The notes below the pieces were generated by a model that was given only the letters and a program-made list of their open reading frames with translations, had not been told where the DNA came from and did no database searches. Both the position numbers and the translations under genes were made by a program. A DNA stretch of 64,000 bases, taken from the NCBI RefSeq assembly GCF_036711975.1, contig NC_091966.1, forward strand, positions 31,379,501 through 31,443,500. Reading direction: 5' to 3'. Source of the stretch: Onthophagus taurus. Lineage: Eukaryota; Arthropoda; Insecta; Coleoptera; Scarabaeidae. Positions 31,757 to 44,429 of this stretch are shown here, piece by piece (position 1 is the stretch's first letter; each line of letters opens with the position of its first letter).

Positions 31757-32110
31757 TCCTCTCCGATTATGACGGAGAGGGATGTTCGAAAACTTTAAGA
31801 AAAGAGGTTAGTGAATAAGTAAAAAATGACAGTGAAGTTTGAGTTAGTCCAGAAAGTATTAAACATTGCAATTCGGTTGAACCAGAAACTAAACAAGTAA
31901 GATTATATTGTAATAAATTTAATTTTAAATTATTATAACCTTAAAATTTTTGAATAATAACCTCAAAATTATTTTTGACGTTTCATACTTCAAAAAAATA
32001 TTCGTTGACGTTTAAGCTGTCAAATTTTTTTTACAAAATAACTTTATTGATGATGGTTTAAACGAAATAAAAATTAAATTGAGGATATATATATTAATTA
32101 TCTCATAATG
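31757..32110 (+). pseudogene. Decayed tandem duplicate of the BTB-gene exon 1 end and donor
   Basis: The last ~138 bp of exon 1, its donor and ~200 bp of intron (31418-31756) are repeated. The exon part now has stop codons (GTGAATAAGTAA near 31810-31820). The splice donor remains usable (ACAA|GTAAGATT near 31895). It cannot encode the same peptide. It might act as a cryptic exon end. Confidence 0.85.
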
Positions 32111-34330
32111 TTTAGATAAAATAAACCCAACCCTTTATTTACTGTCGTACATACAATTTGATTATAAAAAATTAATCTAAAAATATAACAAAGTAAATAT
32201 AGCCACACTAATATTTATTATTCCATTGAGAAGATGCTAGTTTTAATCTAAATTATAAAATCGTTGTTTGTTTTTAATTCAGCACAAAATTTCTAACAGC
32301 TGTTTCACAAAACCGGAACACACTGAAAAACTTTATCGCATAATCAAGTCAGTATGAGCGATAAAGATTAAGTATTTGATGTCAGACTCTGAAGATTGAG
32401 TAAAACTGGGTCAATGATTCTAAATATTGACCATGAAGTTACTGATTATAAAGAACAAATTTGAGAGCTAAAAATCGATAACATTCTTTTTTTTAGGATC
32501 AAATGATATTTTCGTAAAATTACAAGTGTAATTTGAGCGCTGAAATTTGTTTTTTTACGAATTTTATTATAAATCTATTATTGGAATGCTAATCAGCACA
32601 TTAGTGATAAAGAAAGTTTTGCAAGAACAAGAAATTGCCGACCTACGAATATATTATTTTGGGAAGAGGTCTGAAATTATCAATTACACACTTCTGTTTA
32701 GCACAATAAACAACGTGTTTCAATGAATAACTTACCAACAACAATACTTTTCCTTATCGATTCTACTCATTTAATTACATTCCTAACACTGTCTCTTAAT
32801 TAACTTCCTAATCTAAGCTTTCTCTATCTTTTTTATACATAATTTCCTGACCTTTTGTTCACTTTTTACACCTTTTGTGTACTTAATCTATTTGCTCCAA
32901 GCCGTACATTATCATCATCAATTTTCAATCAGCTTTATGTATGTTAATCAGTCTAATTTATAGATTTTTTTCTAAATATTTACGAATTTCGAGGAGATTG
33001 GTATTTCAAATCTATCTAGTACTTCAAATAAAAAAAGAATATTTCCATAATCATTTGATGTATTTTTGCAAAATTGTTTTTATGCATCAAATAATTGGCT
33101 CATTATAAGCTCCTATATTCCTAATCTGAAAACATAATAAAACACGTGTACTGGCCTTTACCTTTACCTGGCCTTTTATCAATATCCTTATAAAATTGCG
33201 CCAGATCCATAGCAGATCATTATTTTAGGCGTATCTATAAAATATTTTAACTAAACAACTTCAAGTATAATTCAAATATGCTCTGAAAGATTGTTATCAT
33301 TATTACATATTTTAAAAGATTGTACATAAAAAATTGGAGAAGAAATGTTGAAATTATTATCGACACATTGAGACAAAACCACTAATCAAACACGAGGTAA
33401 TAACTTGAACTAAAAGTATCAATATTTTCCTGATATTGGTTACAATATAAGCTTTAAATCTCCTGCTTCTGATGTTTGCTTACACTATTTGTAGCTGAAG
33501 AGCCAAAATCGCAACTAAAAACTACTCGATAAAAGATACAAACTTGTTACCAAATTACCAACCTCAAAATTCATAAATGTAGTCAATGCATTTTGCGATT
33601 TAGTAAGGCTATAAGATAATGGCTATAAAATGTTTGCCAAAAAATGTGGTGCTCCCTAATATTCTAGATTTAGCTTCGATTCCCGGACCCTTATTATATC
33701 TACACTTTCAACAGCACTGTTGTATACAAAGTCGTATCTTTATGTCGACAATTCTTAATTCTACATGTCTTTTTACATTACAGAAATGCTTATTAAAAAT
33801 GAATCCTGCAAAATCTGTTGACATGATCTTTGGTAGGTGGACTATCAGTTTCTTCTGCTAGCAACTGTGGCATAAAATGCGACCGCCAAATCATTTTTAT
33901 CATAACTACGTTGTTTGCAATTTCCTCTTGTACATTCAACAATTTATTATTCAGAAATAACTTTTCATGTTTTGTAATTATTTTAAATTGGGTCATAACT
34001 ATTAGTACTTTTATTATTTTCTGGTTGGTTTGAATTTGTCTGATTTTGTGGAGGGGCTTGCACTTAAATAACGGGAAGCTGTGTACTATATTGTTGTGAG
34101 CATTTTTTCATTATGCTATCCAACAAGAAAGGATGGGGCACGAAGACATCTAGATTAAGAGCTTACAGGAACTGTTATGAATGATTCAGATTATGAAATC
34201 TATCGCGCCCGTTTAAAACATTGACCTAACAAGACATAGTCGGTTCGACGCTTTTAGTACTAGTCCTAACAGAAAGCAAACTGATAAATTAGTTCCGTGT
34301 GGGATGTTTGATGTTTTGTACTAAAAGCAC
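32111..34330. other. Intron of the BTB gene, no recognised content
   Basis: AT-rich intron sequence. Short open frames (for example 33619-33861) have no recognisable family motif. No clear transposon ends were found. Confidence 0.4.
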
Positions 34331-35045
34331 GCAAATACACGCCTATGCAGACGATGTGGCAATATCTAGCAAACATTGAAAGTGAATCAAAGGAAAAGGG
34401 TTCATTAATCAACGAACATAAAGTAAAGTATATGCAGGTGAACAGAAAATCAATCATCGAAGATAACTAGTAGAAGTATTCTTATACCTGGGCTCTAAAA
34501 TAAACCATTTTAATCACACCAGCAAAGACATACAAGCGAAAATTGTCAGTGGATGTAATCACCCGTACGGAAAACTGATGAAATCCAAAATCTTTGACCA
34601 AGGTTCAAAACTGCAAATATACATATAAGAGTACTGTAAGACTAGTCGTAACCTAAGTCTATGAAGCATGGGTATTAATACGACGTGATGAGGAAAGCCT
34701 ATGAATATTCGAATGAAAAGTATTAAGAAGAATTTATGGCCCAATGCATAATAACGGCACATGAAGAATAAAAATGAACAATAAACTAAACAGTATAATA
34801 AAAGACGGTGACGTCATCAGAATTATAAAAAGTCTAGAATTGAGTGGCTAGGGCATATAATGCGTATAAGCGATAACCGAACCCAAAAAAGGATACTTAA
34901 CTGAAAACCAACAGGTTGAAGAATGACAAAAAGACCAAGAAAGAGGTGGTTGGAAGATATTGGGAGGATCTGAAAACAATGGACGTAAGACGTCGGAATG
35001 GCGAAAATTAACTGGGCAAAAGATGATACTTCTGCTTAGAATTGT
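34330..35045 (+). pseudogene. Decayed non-LTR retrotransposon reverse transcriptase (3' half)
   Basis: The catalytic box AYADDVAIS is readable at 34341-34367. Downstream, in shifting frames, are VFLYLGSKINHF (about 34470-34505), RRIYGPMHNNGT (about 34727-34760), VIRIIKSLELSGWG (about 34815-34855) and RPRKRWLEDIGRI (about 34940-34975). All are landmarks of the C-terminal half of non-LTR ORF2 in RTE/jockey-type elements. Many stops and frameshifts show long decay. It lies in sense orientation within the BTB-gene intron. Confidence 0.8.
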
Positions 35046-38000
35046 AAAAATTTTGTGTTGAAATTTCAAAGTGTATTTGGGAAAAATAAAAAAATGCAAG
35101 AGAGAACGGTCAACGTTCAAGAGTTGTCAAGACTTCAGCCCAGTATTGGCATGGAAGATGACGTAATATTATGATTGAGAACTTCTTTACATTTGTTTGG
35201 CCAAAAAATTGTCCAAAAAAAGCTCAAGTGTTGTTACCACAATAATATCGGTATGAAACGTGGAATATTCGGTTGTGAGTTTCTAACCACTCGAGTACAG
35301 TCTGTTGCAATTTCCTTCTATGTTTCCAAATCTTAGTAACACAATACATAATGTCAAAATCACAAACTCCAACAAATATTATCCAAGACCAGCAAGATGT
35401 GCACGATTTTTGGTGTTGAAACTCTAATGTTATGTTTGCAATACTAAATTTGTAATCTTTTTTTATGTAATAAATAAACATAAAATGCAAATATTGAGTA
35501 AACGTCATATATGTGGATTTCATATTGACTTTATCAGCTTTTAGATAAAGTAATAAAGAAATTGAAGTTGAAAATTTGCAGGTTGTGTAACATTAATCAC
35601 TAAATGGATTACCGTTGACCCAGTTTTTTGATTTTATGGAAATTTATTATTTTGGAACGGCGAAGGTTAGAGAATATATTTGAGTATTTTTTTCGTAGCT
35701 TTTTCAACTTCATTACTTAATCAACATATTCGAAGTTATTATGATTTTTATTTTCAAGTAGAGCTTATCATTCATCTTCTAAATTCTTTTTCTTTTTATA
35801 ACTGTGATATGAAGAACACTTTCTATATAAATTTATTAGAAAATATCGAAATCTTTTTTGTGTGAAATCGATATAAAGATCCCATTTTCATTTAATAGAA
35901 ATGGGAAGGATACGACATGTTCTTCTTAAAATTGTTCGATCATGACCCAAAAGCTTTTCTTCATTAATCTTCGTTAAACCACCATGATGATAAGCAAATT
36001 TCAAATTAAATATACGAACCGCTGTGGGAATATCATTTTATTATTACTCATATACGACTTCCTGTCTTAATGCATCAATAACTATTTCAGTATATTGTTG
36101 TTCTATTTACACTCTTTACATTTCTTGCAGAGTTTACATTCGTTAGCTCATTATTTCAAGAACAATAGTTCTTAAGTTTACCTGCGTTCGTGTGCATCCA
36201 AGAGCAACATAATAATATAAGGTTCTATTTCTGGTTCTAGTTTTTAACCAAATGGAAATTTAAATATTCAGTTTACTTAATTGAAATAAATTCTTTGGAA
36301 TCTTTAGGAATATATTTGACAGGAAGATTTTGAAAATAGACCCAGAGTATATGAATAAACTACTAGAGTGGAGTTGAGAATCTAGTCGACATTAGATGTC
36401 GCCAGTTTCGAAACTGTTCGAAAATCGAAGAAAAACCCATCCTTCATTTACTCACCCAAATAGAATAATAAAAGAAGAGTAGTATAAAATTTAAGTTTAA
36501 AAAATAACCTCGAATAAAATTAATTAATCGTTAATTAAATTAATTAAGGAAGTTTTTAATGTTTAAACATCAAAAATATCCTTTTTTATCTCATTATTAT
36601 TTTTTCTAAATTAATTTTTCTTATAACTTTCATTTCTATTAACACTTTTTTTACATAACTGATTAACATACGCCCACACACGTGTACAAAAAATCAATAA
36701 TAATAGGAGAGTCTAACCATGATTGTCTTTTTTATAATGCAGATGTACGCGAATGATTCAAAAGACTATAAATAAATATATGGAGAGAAAAAAACTTGTA
36801 TCTTCGCTATTGTAGATGTTAATTTAACTATCATGTGGTTGATAGATTCTCTTTGTCGGCGATAATTATTTTTACCGTACCGCGATTAGATGTTTTCCTC
36901 GAGATAAACTCCTTCTGTGTCGTATTAAATTGATTTTATTTTTGACTCTAAGGTCGCAAAATGATACATGAAACCTTTTGCTGGATCGGTGCCAAAATTT
37001 CTTTAAAAAACACGGGAATTCTATTTACTCAACAAACCGAGATTAAAGGAATCGTTGTGGTTTATAAAAAAAAATAAATTGTCGAGTTTTGGAATAATAT
37101 GTTATAGTGTCATTGACGTTGTAAACTTTCTTTCTTTAACTTACGTAAAAAGAAGATAAGGTAGTAAAAAATTTTTTTTATCTGCTCAACAAAAAAACCA
37201 AGAATAAATAGAAAGTGAAATATTGATGATATAATCCATCTTTCTATCGATGGATAGAAAGATATTGTTTAAAACAATTAAATTGTTTGTAATAATAAAT
37301 GTGAGTAATAAATTGAGAGCGAAATCTCTTTACGAAGACATAAATGAGTTGTTAGGTCGTTGTGGTTAACGAGTCGAACGAAAGGTGTTAATTGTTGAGG
37401 TTTAGGGTCGACTGAGTTTTCTCTTTTGTACATCTTTTGTCCAATTAACGATTTTAATCTGCATTCAATTAGTAACTAAATGAAAAATTCTAGTTAATTT
37501 CGCAAAATTGGTTTGAAATTGAAATGATGATTAGAAATTTTTAAAATAATTGTATATAAATTATCAGAGGTAAATATTTCTTAAAAATTTCGTATTGAGT
37601 GCTAAATTTGTTATGTTAGTGGTTAGAAACTTCGTTCAAATTTAATTAGAAATCGTATTAAACCACTAATATGTAAATTTAACCTTAATATTATGCTAAG
37701 AATGTTAAAAATGTTAGATTTAGTTAGGTTAGAATTCTTTAGGAATGATCTTCTAACCCCATCTGTTGAAATCTATTACTAATAAAATACTTCAAATCCC
37801 ATTTATTGCCTAATAACATCATACACGGTGTGTGTATTATTGACTCAAGCTCGAACAAGTTATCATCTACAAAGTTCTAGCAGCATGGCAGTGATCATGT
37901 ATAATATCTAGAAAAGATTTACCGAAATTAAAGAAAAATGTTAATGTATTTTTTTAGTAATTATAATGCACAATTTCACAATTTCCTTCTTCCTCATTCT

Positions 38001-41000
38001 CACTGTACAGGGAAGCGTTACTGTACCAAATGTCCAAAAGTATAGTATGATAGGAGTGACCTTAAATCAACTTTTTTACTTACTGGTGATTTTGAGTGAG
38101 ATTGTACAACTCAAATATTTCTCGAAAGTAAGTAACAAACTCGTTGAATATTTCCGTGAAACAATTTGCAAAGGGCAACCCTTTTTCCAATCTTAACCAG
38201 TGTATCTTCAACTAGTTAACAGTCTGTATTCTTTTTCCTGTTAGTTCCAGAGTTGTCCAAAGATTTGATAATAAAAAATTCGAATCCTCTGATACATAGA
38301 TGTATTGTTGTTGCATACTTGTCTTTTCAATGGTGCCAGAGTCAGTATTATTGCTTGGATAGGAATGAATGTCCAGATACTGTCTGAATAAGTTTTACCA
38401 GAATAAGAGGTTTTGTATGTTTTGATCAGTGTCTGAATCGAAATATAAAAGTATGTGTTGTAACTTAGTGCTTGTTCTCATCTGCCTCATCCTACGTATA
38501 TCCCAAGCATGTAGTTAATGGAATCATTGAAACAGTGAATCGTAACATTGAATATGTTTAAATTTTCTTTGAAATATCTGACAGAGGTTAGGACAATTAA
38601 AAAAAATTTTTTTTTAATCACAAGTGCAAATATAAAGTTTCATTGCAAGTTGAGTAACTGTCTGGTTTAGGAACAGTTCTCAAGGCACTTCTAAAGTGTT
38701 TTTTCTCTCTAGTCCTGCTCATTTTTTATTTAATTAATGTATGAGTTCGTCATATAACCTACAAATGTCTTTAAAAGGAGTGCCAATTAAAGTGTAGATT
38801 GTAACTACACTGAACACATGATAAAAATATTTTTCCTTTACACATTTTTCAACATATAGATCATACATGTTCCTTGTTATAGGTTAGGATTCAGATGCTT
38901 TTTGTTGGTATTGTCCTTTTTTGTGTAGTGAAAAACTTTTGATGTGGTCAACATATTGTTTTTATTGTCATTTTCAGTAAAACGTTCCAAAGTAATTTGC
39001 AATATTTCTAAGAAAAAATGTTTTGCATACTTTTGATCACGTTACCATCTCTTGGACGTGATTTCCTTAGCTTCAGGTTCCACGCAAGCAAATATTTTAT
39101 TAGGAATAGTATCCAATTTACCAAATTGATGTAATGGATTTTTCCAAAAGTGCCTATAAGCAACATTTTTCTGGGCACTTCTTTGGCAGTAATAGAAATT
39201 TAAATATCTTTAGTTTCTATTTATTCTGTGCAAAGCTGTCTTGACTTTTGCTCTTTTTCTATCATGGTGCTGTTCTAACTACTGATCTTGGTCAGATTAA
39301 GTTGAGTAATATTTCTATAACAAGCCATAGATAGACCTAAAACTGATGATAATCATTCCTGAAAATTTCTAACCTTCATACTTCTCTTCTTTCGTTTTGT
39401 TAATAGTAAAGGACTTCATGAATCACTCAGTTGGGTTTTAGCTATTGTGGTATTTAGACATCGGAGGTATTTCTCAGTGTTTTAATTAAAAAAATTAAAA
39501 TTGTTCTTCTCAGTATTTTTCAATGTAAATTTCTTTCACCTATTCATTTTTTTCGTCTTATTTTCTTATTAAATCCCTTCCTTCGTTTGTATATAACTTA
39601 TTTTTTCAGAGAGTTTGAGCTTTTGCCGCTACCATCTCGTAAAATAACTATATTCTTAAGCCGTCTTTGTCTCTTCTTAGCTCTGAGTACTATCCTGAGT
39701 GCTCATTCATACAATACGGCCTGGTCTTCTGTATAATATTAGTAGATAAATGGACAAAAGAGATCTTGATTTACTTTATTATTGACGCCTCTATGTATGA
39801 AAAATGTTAAATTCTAATGTGGGTACAGAAAATACCGATCAGTAACGGAAATCGTGCGGAAATATATGACGCCAACTAAATATTACTGATTAGCTGCGTC
39901 TTCTCAAATCAGCTATGGCTAATAAAATGTTGCCTGTGGAAAAAAGTCGTAAAATCAATATAGCATACGATACTAATTCGTTCAGGATTTCATGTAATGG
40001 TTAATTTGTGTTGACAAGTGCTGAACGCACTTCGTCATTAACCGACATCTTTTAATCATCTCATTTGTGCTGGACATGATCTTGGACATCGGCAATTTCG
40101 TCCTCATCAATTTCTTCAATCCGTTCCAATTTCGTTATGATAGTAGATAAACTTTTGTAATTAAAACACTATTTAACAAATACTGTTTAATAAATCACTA
40201 TTATGGAATAGTATTAATTTTATTTATAATTTATGTTTGACATTAATAATACGTCATCTGTATGTAGGTAATAGGTAAATTCCCATAAATATGATCTGAC
40301 CTAATGTCACACACTCTCGCGTTTAGGTTATTAAAGTTTTAATCGAGAGATTTTAACTTCTGGAGAAATACACCATTCTTATGACACGTGCACTGTATTT
40401 AAAACGTATTAAGTTTCTGCCTTATTTATTTTTAGAGTGATTTATTCATTTGCATTCTTTATAGCTTTATACAACATGTCGTATAGGTTACTCTGTCTAT
40501 GTACTCTATGTAAACACAGAAATACGTAAACATAGGTAAATTACACGCAGACAACTAAAATAAAGTAATCTTATGAAATTTATTTATGTAAATTGATTCA
40601 TTAGGCATAATCCAAATTCTTATAATAGTCAACTATGCCCTAAATCAATGCAAGACTAAAAATTATAGCTGACTTCATGCAGCCTTAAGGCAGCCATTTC
40701 ATGCTTAACAGTTGATTCCGTAGCAGAATCTATTAGGGTTTGCAAAAGACTATAAAAACAAAGCTGTTTTTGTGAAAGACCTTTGTGGTAAGCTGTATGT
40801 ATAGGAAAAAAAAGGATCTTCGAGCAACTTTAAAGCATTGTGGCGAATTTGTAAAGATGTGATGAGTTTTGTTTAGTTTCTTAATTAATAAGCTTTAATG
40901 AATCATAAAATGATCATTCTTCCATAAATACAAAAGTTATTAAATTTCCTAGAATCAAATGCCGCCTTTTAAAATATTTTCCTTTTTTTATAATGATTTA

Positions 41001-41025
41001 TATGTCATAAATTTAACATGTAAAC
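35046..41025. other. Intron of the BTB gene, largely unassigned
   Basis: About 6 kb of AT-rich sequence. A perfect 11-bp inverted repeat with a 4-base loop lies at 37238-37263 (ATCTTTCTATC/GATAGAAAGAT). Some stretches around 38-40 kb look like old coding elements on the minus strand, but nothing was clear enough to name. No exon of the host gene could be recognised. Confidence 0.4.
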
Positions 41026-41074
41026 GCAAATATCTCGAGAATGGCTTACGGTTGTGAAGTTAGCCATAGATTCT

Positions 41075-42640
41075 AGCCATAGATTTAAAAATCGAAAAAT
41101 GACCGATTTTTGCAACTCGAAACGCAAATTAAAATTCATATTTGAGTTTAGCACTCTTAGAATAACCCGTATACAAAAATTTACGGGGGGGTGTTTTCAT
41201 TTAAGGGAGAAAAAAAATCCCAAAGTTGTGAACATTGCGTGCGCGCGTATACTGTTCGACCAAAATCGAAAAATGACTAATTTCTGCAACTCGAAACGCA
41301 AATTAAAATTCATATTTGTGTTTAACGGTCTTAGAATAACCCGTATACAAAAATTTACGGGGGGGTGTTTTCATTTAAGGGAGTAAAAAAATCCCAAAGT
41401 TGTGAACATTGCGTGGGCGCGTATACTGTTCGACCAAAATCGAAAAATGACTAATTTCTGCAACTCGAAACGCAAATTAAAATTCATATTTGTGTTTAGC
41501 GGTCTTAGAACAACCCGTATACAAAAATTTACGGGGGGGTGTTTTCATTTAAGGGAGAAAAAAAATCCCAAAGTTGTGAACATTGCGTGCGCGCGTATAC
41601 TGTTCGACCAAAATCGAAAAATGACTAATTTCTGCAACTCGAAACGCAAATTAAAATTCATATTTGTGTTTAGCGGTCTTAGAACAACCCGTATACAAAA
41701 ATTTACGGGGGGGTGTTTTCATTTAAGGGAGAAAAAAAATCCCAAAGTTGTGAACATCGCGTGCGCGCGTATACTGTTCGACCAAAATCGAAAAATGACT
41801 AATTTCTGCAACTCGAAACGCAAATTAAAATTCATATTTGTGTTTAGCGGTCTTAGAACAACCCGTATACAAAAATTTACGGGGGGGTGTTTTCATTTAA
41901 GGGAGAAAAAAAATCCCAAAGTTGTGAACATTGCGTGCGCGCGTATACTGTTCGACCAAAATCGAAAAATGACTAATTTCTGCAACTCGAAACGCAAATT
42001 AAAATTCATATTTGTGTTTAGCGGTCTTAGAACAACCCGTATACAAAAATTTACGGGGGGGTGTTTTCATTTAAGGGAGAAAAAAAATCCCAAAGTTGTG
42101 AACATCGCGTGCGCGCGTATACTGTTCGACCAAAATCGAAAAATGACTAATTTCTGCAACTCGAAACGCAAATTAAAATTCATATTTGTGTTTAGCGGTC
42201 TTAGAACAACCCGTATACAAAAATTTACGGGGGGGTGTTTTCATTTAAGGGAGAAAAAAAATCCCAAAGTTGTGAACATCGCGTGCGCGCGTATACTGTT
42301 CGACCAAAATCGAAAAATGACTAATTTCTGCAACTCGAAACGCAAATTAAAATTCATATTTGTGTTTAGCGGTCTTAGAACAACCCGTATACAAAAATTT
42401 ACGGGGGGGTGTTTTCATTTAAGGGAGAAAAAAAATCCCAAAGTTGTGAACATTGCGTGCGCGCGTATACTGTTCGACCAAAATCGAAAAATGACTAATT
42501 TCTGCAACTCGAAACGCAAATTAAAATTCATATTTGTGTTTAACGGTCTTAGAATAACCCGTATACAAATATTTACGGGGGGGTGTTTTCATCTAAGGGA
42601 GTAAAAAAATCACAAAGTTCTGAACATCGCGTGCGCGCTT
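41075..42640 (+). repeat. 174-bp satellite array, left arm, nine copies
   Basis: The landmark GAAAAATGAC recurs with its ATG at 41099, 41273, 41447, 41621, 41795, 41969, 42143, 42317 and 42491. Spacing is exactly 174 bp throughout. Each unit contains TGCAACTCGAAACGCAAATT, TTACGGGGGGGTGTTTTCAT, a purine-rich AAGGGAG(A/T)AAAAAAAT and GCGTGCGCGCGTATAC. Because 174 is 3 x 58, one frame stays open over seven units (41402-42604), producing an apparent 400-residue protein with a 58-residue period. I treat this as an arithmetic artefact. Confidence 0.97.
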
Positions 42641-43985
42641 GGAAATTCAGAGTTTTTGATTATTAGGTTGAAAATATGTAAGAACGGATGTGAGAGTCAT
42701 CTGGGCCAATTGTAGCCTTTGTCTTGAATTTTTTGAAAGATTCAACCATTTCGTCGTAACTGACTTCGGAGATACCAAAGGTGACAGAATTAGTATCATA
42801 AACAGCGTGATCGTTACCAGTAGGTTACCAAATGATGCAGGACAGTACATAGCCTCAAAATGATCGACAAATAAGTTAACTACTGTTGGCAAATCGGACA
42901 CACTTAAGAGAGCCTGGAGATCTTATATTGTTTCTGCTTATATTAACAAAACGCCAAACGTTTTTTGGTTCTTTTCTTATGTCCCTCAGAGATTTGACAT
43001 AAACTTGTGCGATGATATCTGCAATGAGTTTTTCTATACAATTTATGGTGGTGTTTTTTTAATCTAAGCATTCTTATTAGGTTAATTGAATGCCATACAG
43101 GATATTTCGAGCTTGCATGCTTGCCCTCAGATTTAAGTACGTGAGCGTCCAGGTCGTTGTATAATGCTTCATAAAAAACATTACAGTATTGTTCAACCGA
43201 TGATAACGTAAATAGATGAGTCCAGTCGATGTTAAGCAGTACCTCGTACATGTCAGGCAGATAAGATAACATCTCGAGCTATCAAATGTGTAGGCACCGT
43301 TACCGAAATAGTAAGTAGTAATGCCGATTGGTAATTATCTTCTCGTACCAATGTAAAGTCTCACTGTTTAATTTGAAACTCAAGTTTGAGGAAGCAAGTA
43401 TCAAATCAAGAGTTCTATCAATGATATTCATTACATTATTTAATTGCAGAAAGTCATTATTACTTCAATATTAAAATCACCCATGACTATGGTATCCAAA
43501 GACATATCCAACATTGATTCAATGTAATCGAAGGTGTAACTATACATACATTCCTCCAGGTGTAACAGGTGGGAAATAGCAGACAACAATGTTAAAGGCC
43601 GATTTCGTCTTTTTAAAGTCAATCCGTACAGCTTTCAAGTCAATTGATTCAATAGGACAGGAGGCAATCATGATATTCGAAGTAGCAACTCCGGAATTAA
43701 CAGCCAGTAACATCTCTCCACCCTTATGGAAAGATCGATCACATCTAAAAACGTCATACCTGTCTGGAAAGATCTCGTAGTCTAGGACGCTCTTCTTGAC
43801 CCAAGTTTCACTGAGAGCAGTAATATCAAAGTCTGATGCATCGACCAAAGTAAAAAATTTGTTTTGATAGTATATGTTGTACTCTTTCCGTTGGGAAGTT
43901 ACTAGTTTTTCTTAACAATTCTCGGACATCCATTAATGAACTGTATTCTTAAATCATTTTCACCGTATTCAAAATCCGCATCTAA
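42641..43985 (-). pseudogene. Non-LTR retrotransposon fragment (endonuclease region), decayed
   Basis: Minus-strand frames read DFDITALSETWVKKSVLDYE and YDVFRCDRSFHKGGEMLLAV (43848-43700), then SLDTIVMGDFNIEV (43500-43455). These are the conserved ALSETW and GDFN blocks of the apurinic-like endonuclease of jockey/CR1-type ORF2. Further on, NVFYEALYNDLDAHVLK and KHHHKLYRKTHCRYHRT (43190-42990) fit the linker before the reverse transcriptase, and LVDHFEAMYCPA-like sequence follows. The catalytic core of the reverse transcriptase is missing. It lies between the left satellite array and the transposase remnant. Confidence 0.75.
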
Positions 43986-43989
43986 CAAG

Positions 43990-44425
43990 GGAAATGAACA
44001 ATCAAAGAAAATTTTGCGTAAACTTGTGGATGGGGCTCATTGGAAATAATTTAATTGGTCCTTATTTTTTGCCGGATGGTTTAATTAGCGCAGCATACAA
44101 TGAATTTTTACATAACAATTTAATAGGCCTGCTTGACCATGTACCTTTAGAAAACAGATGTAATGTGGCTTTCCAGATGATTGCCTTGCACACTATTCCC
44201 AAAATGTTGAAAATTCATTAAATGAAATGTTTCCTAATGATTGGATTGGGAGAGGAGATCTAATTCCATAGCCTGCAAGGAGTCTTGATTTGACGCCCCT
44301 TGATTTTTATGTGTGGGGCCACATGAAAGAACATACACCTAACATACACCCTATGTTTACACAAGTCAACTCTAAGGATGAATTAATAGAAAAAATCAAA
44401 AACGAAGCATATGTTTTAAAAACGT
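43990..44425 (+). pseudogene. DUF4817-type mariner-like transposase, C-terminal remnant
   Basis: The frames give CVNLWMGLIGNNLIGPYFLP, YNEFLHNNLIGLLDHVPLEN (43994-44160), then after frame changes WIGRGDLIP and DLTPLDFYVWGHMKEH (44240-44330). This is the order seen in the DDE domain of insect transposases that carry an N-terminal DUF4817. The second catalytic region (normally F-Q-x-D-G-A-P) is damaged (FQMIALHTIP). The coding end runs within 100 bases into the right satellite array, so the arrays are probably this element's own termini. Confidence 0.78.
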
Positions 44426-44429
44426 TAAT

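Noticed and set aside
41054..42604. Long open frames (110 and 400 residues) as repeat-protein genes
   Set aside because: They are read through a satellite whose period is a multiple of three, start at arbitrary methionines and have inverted twins at 44.8-45.1 kb.
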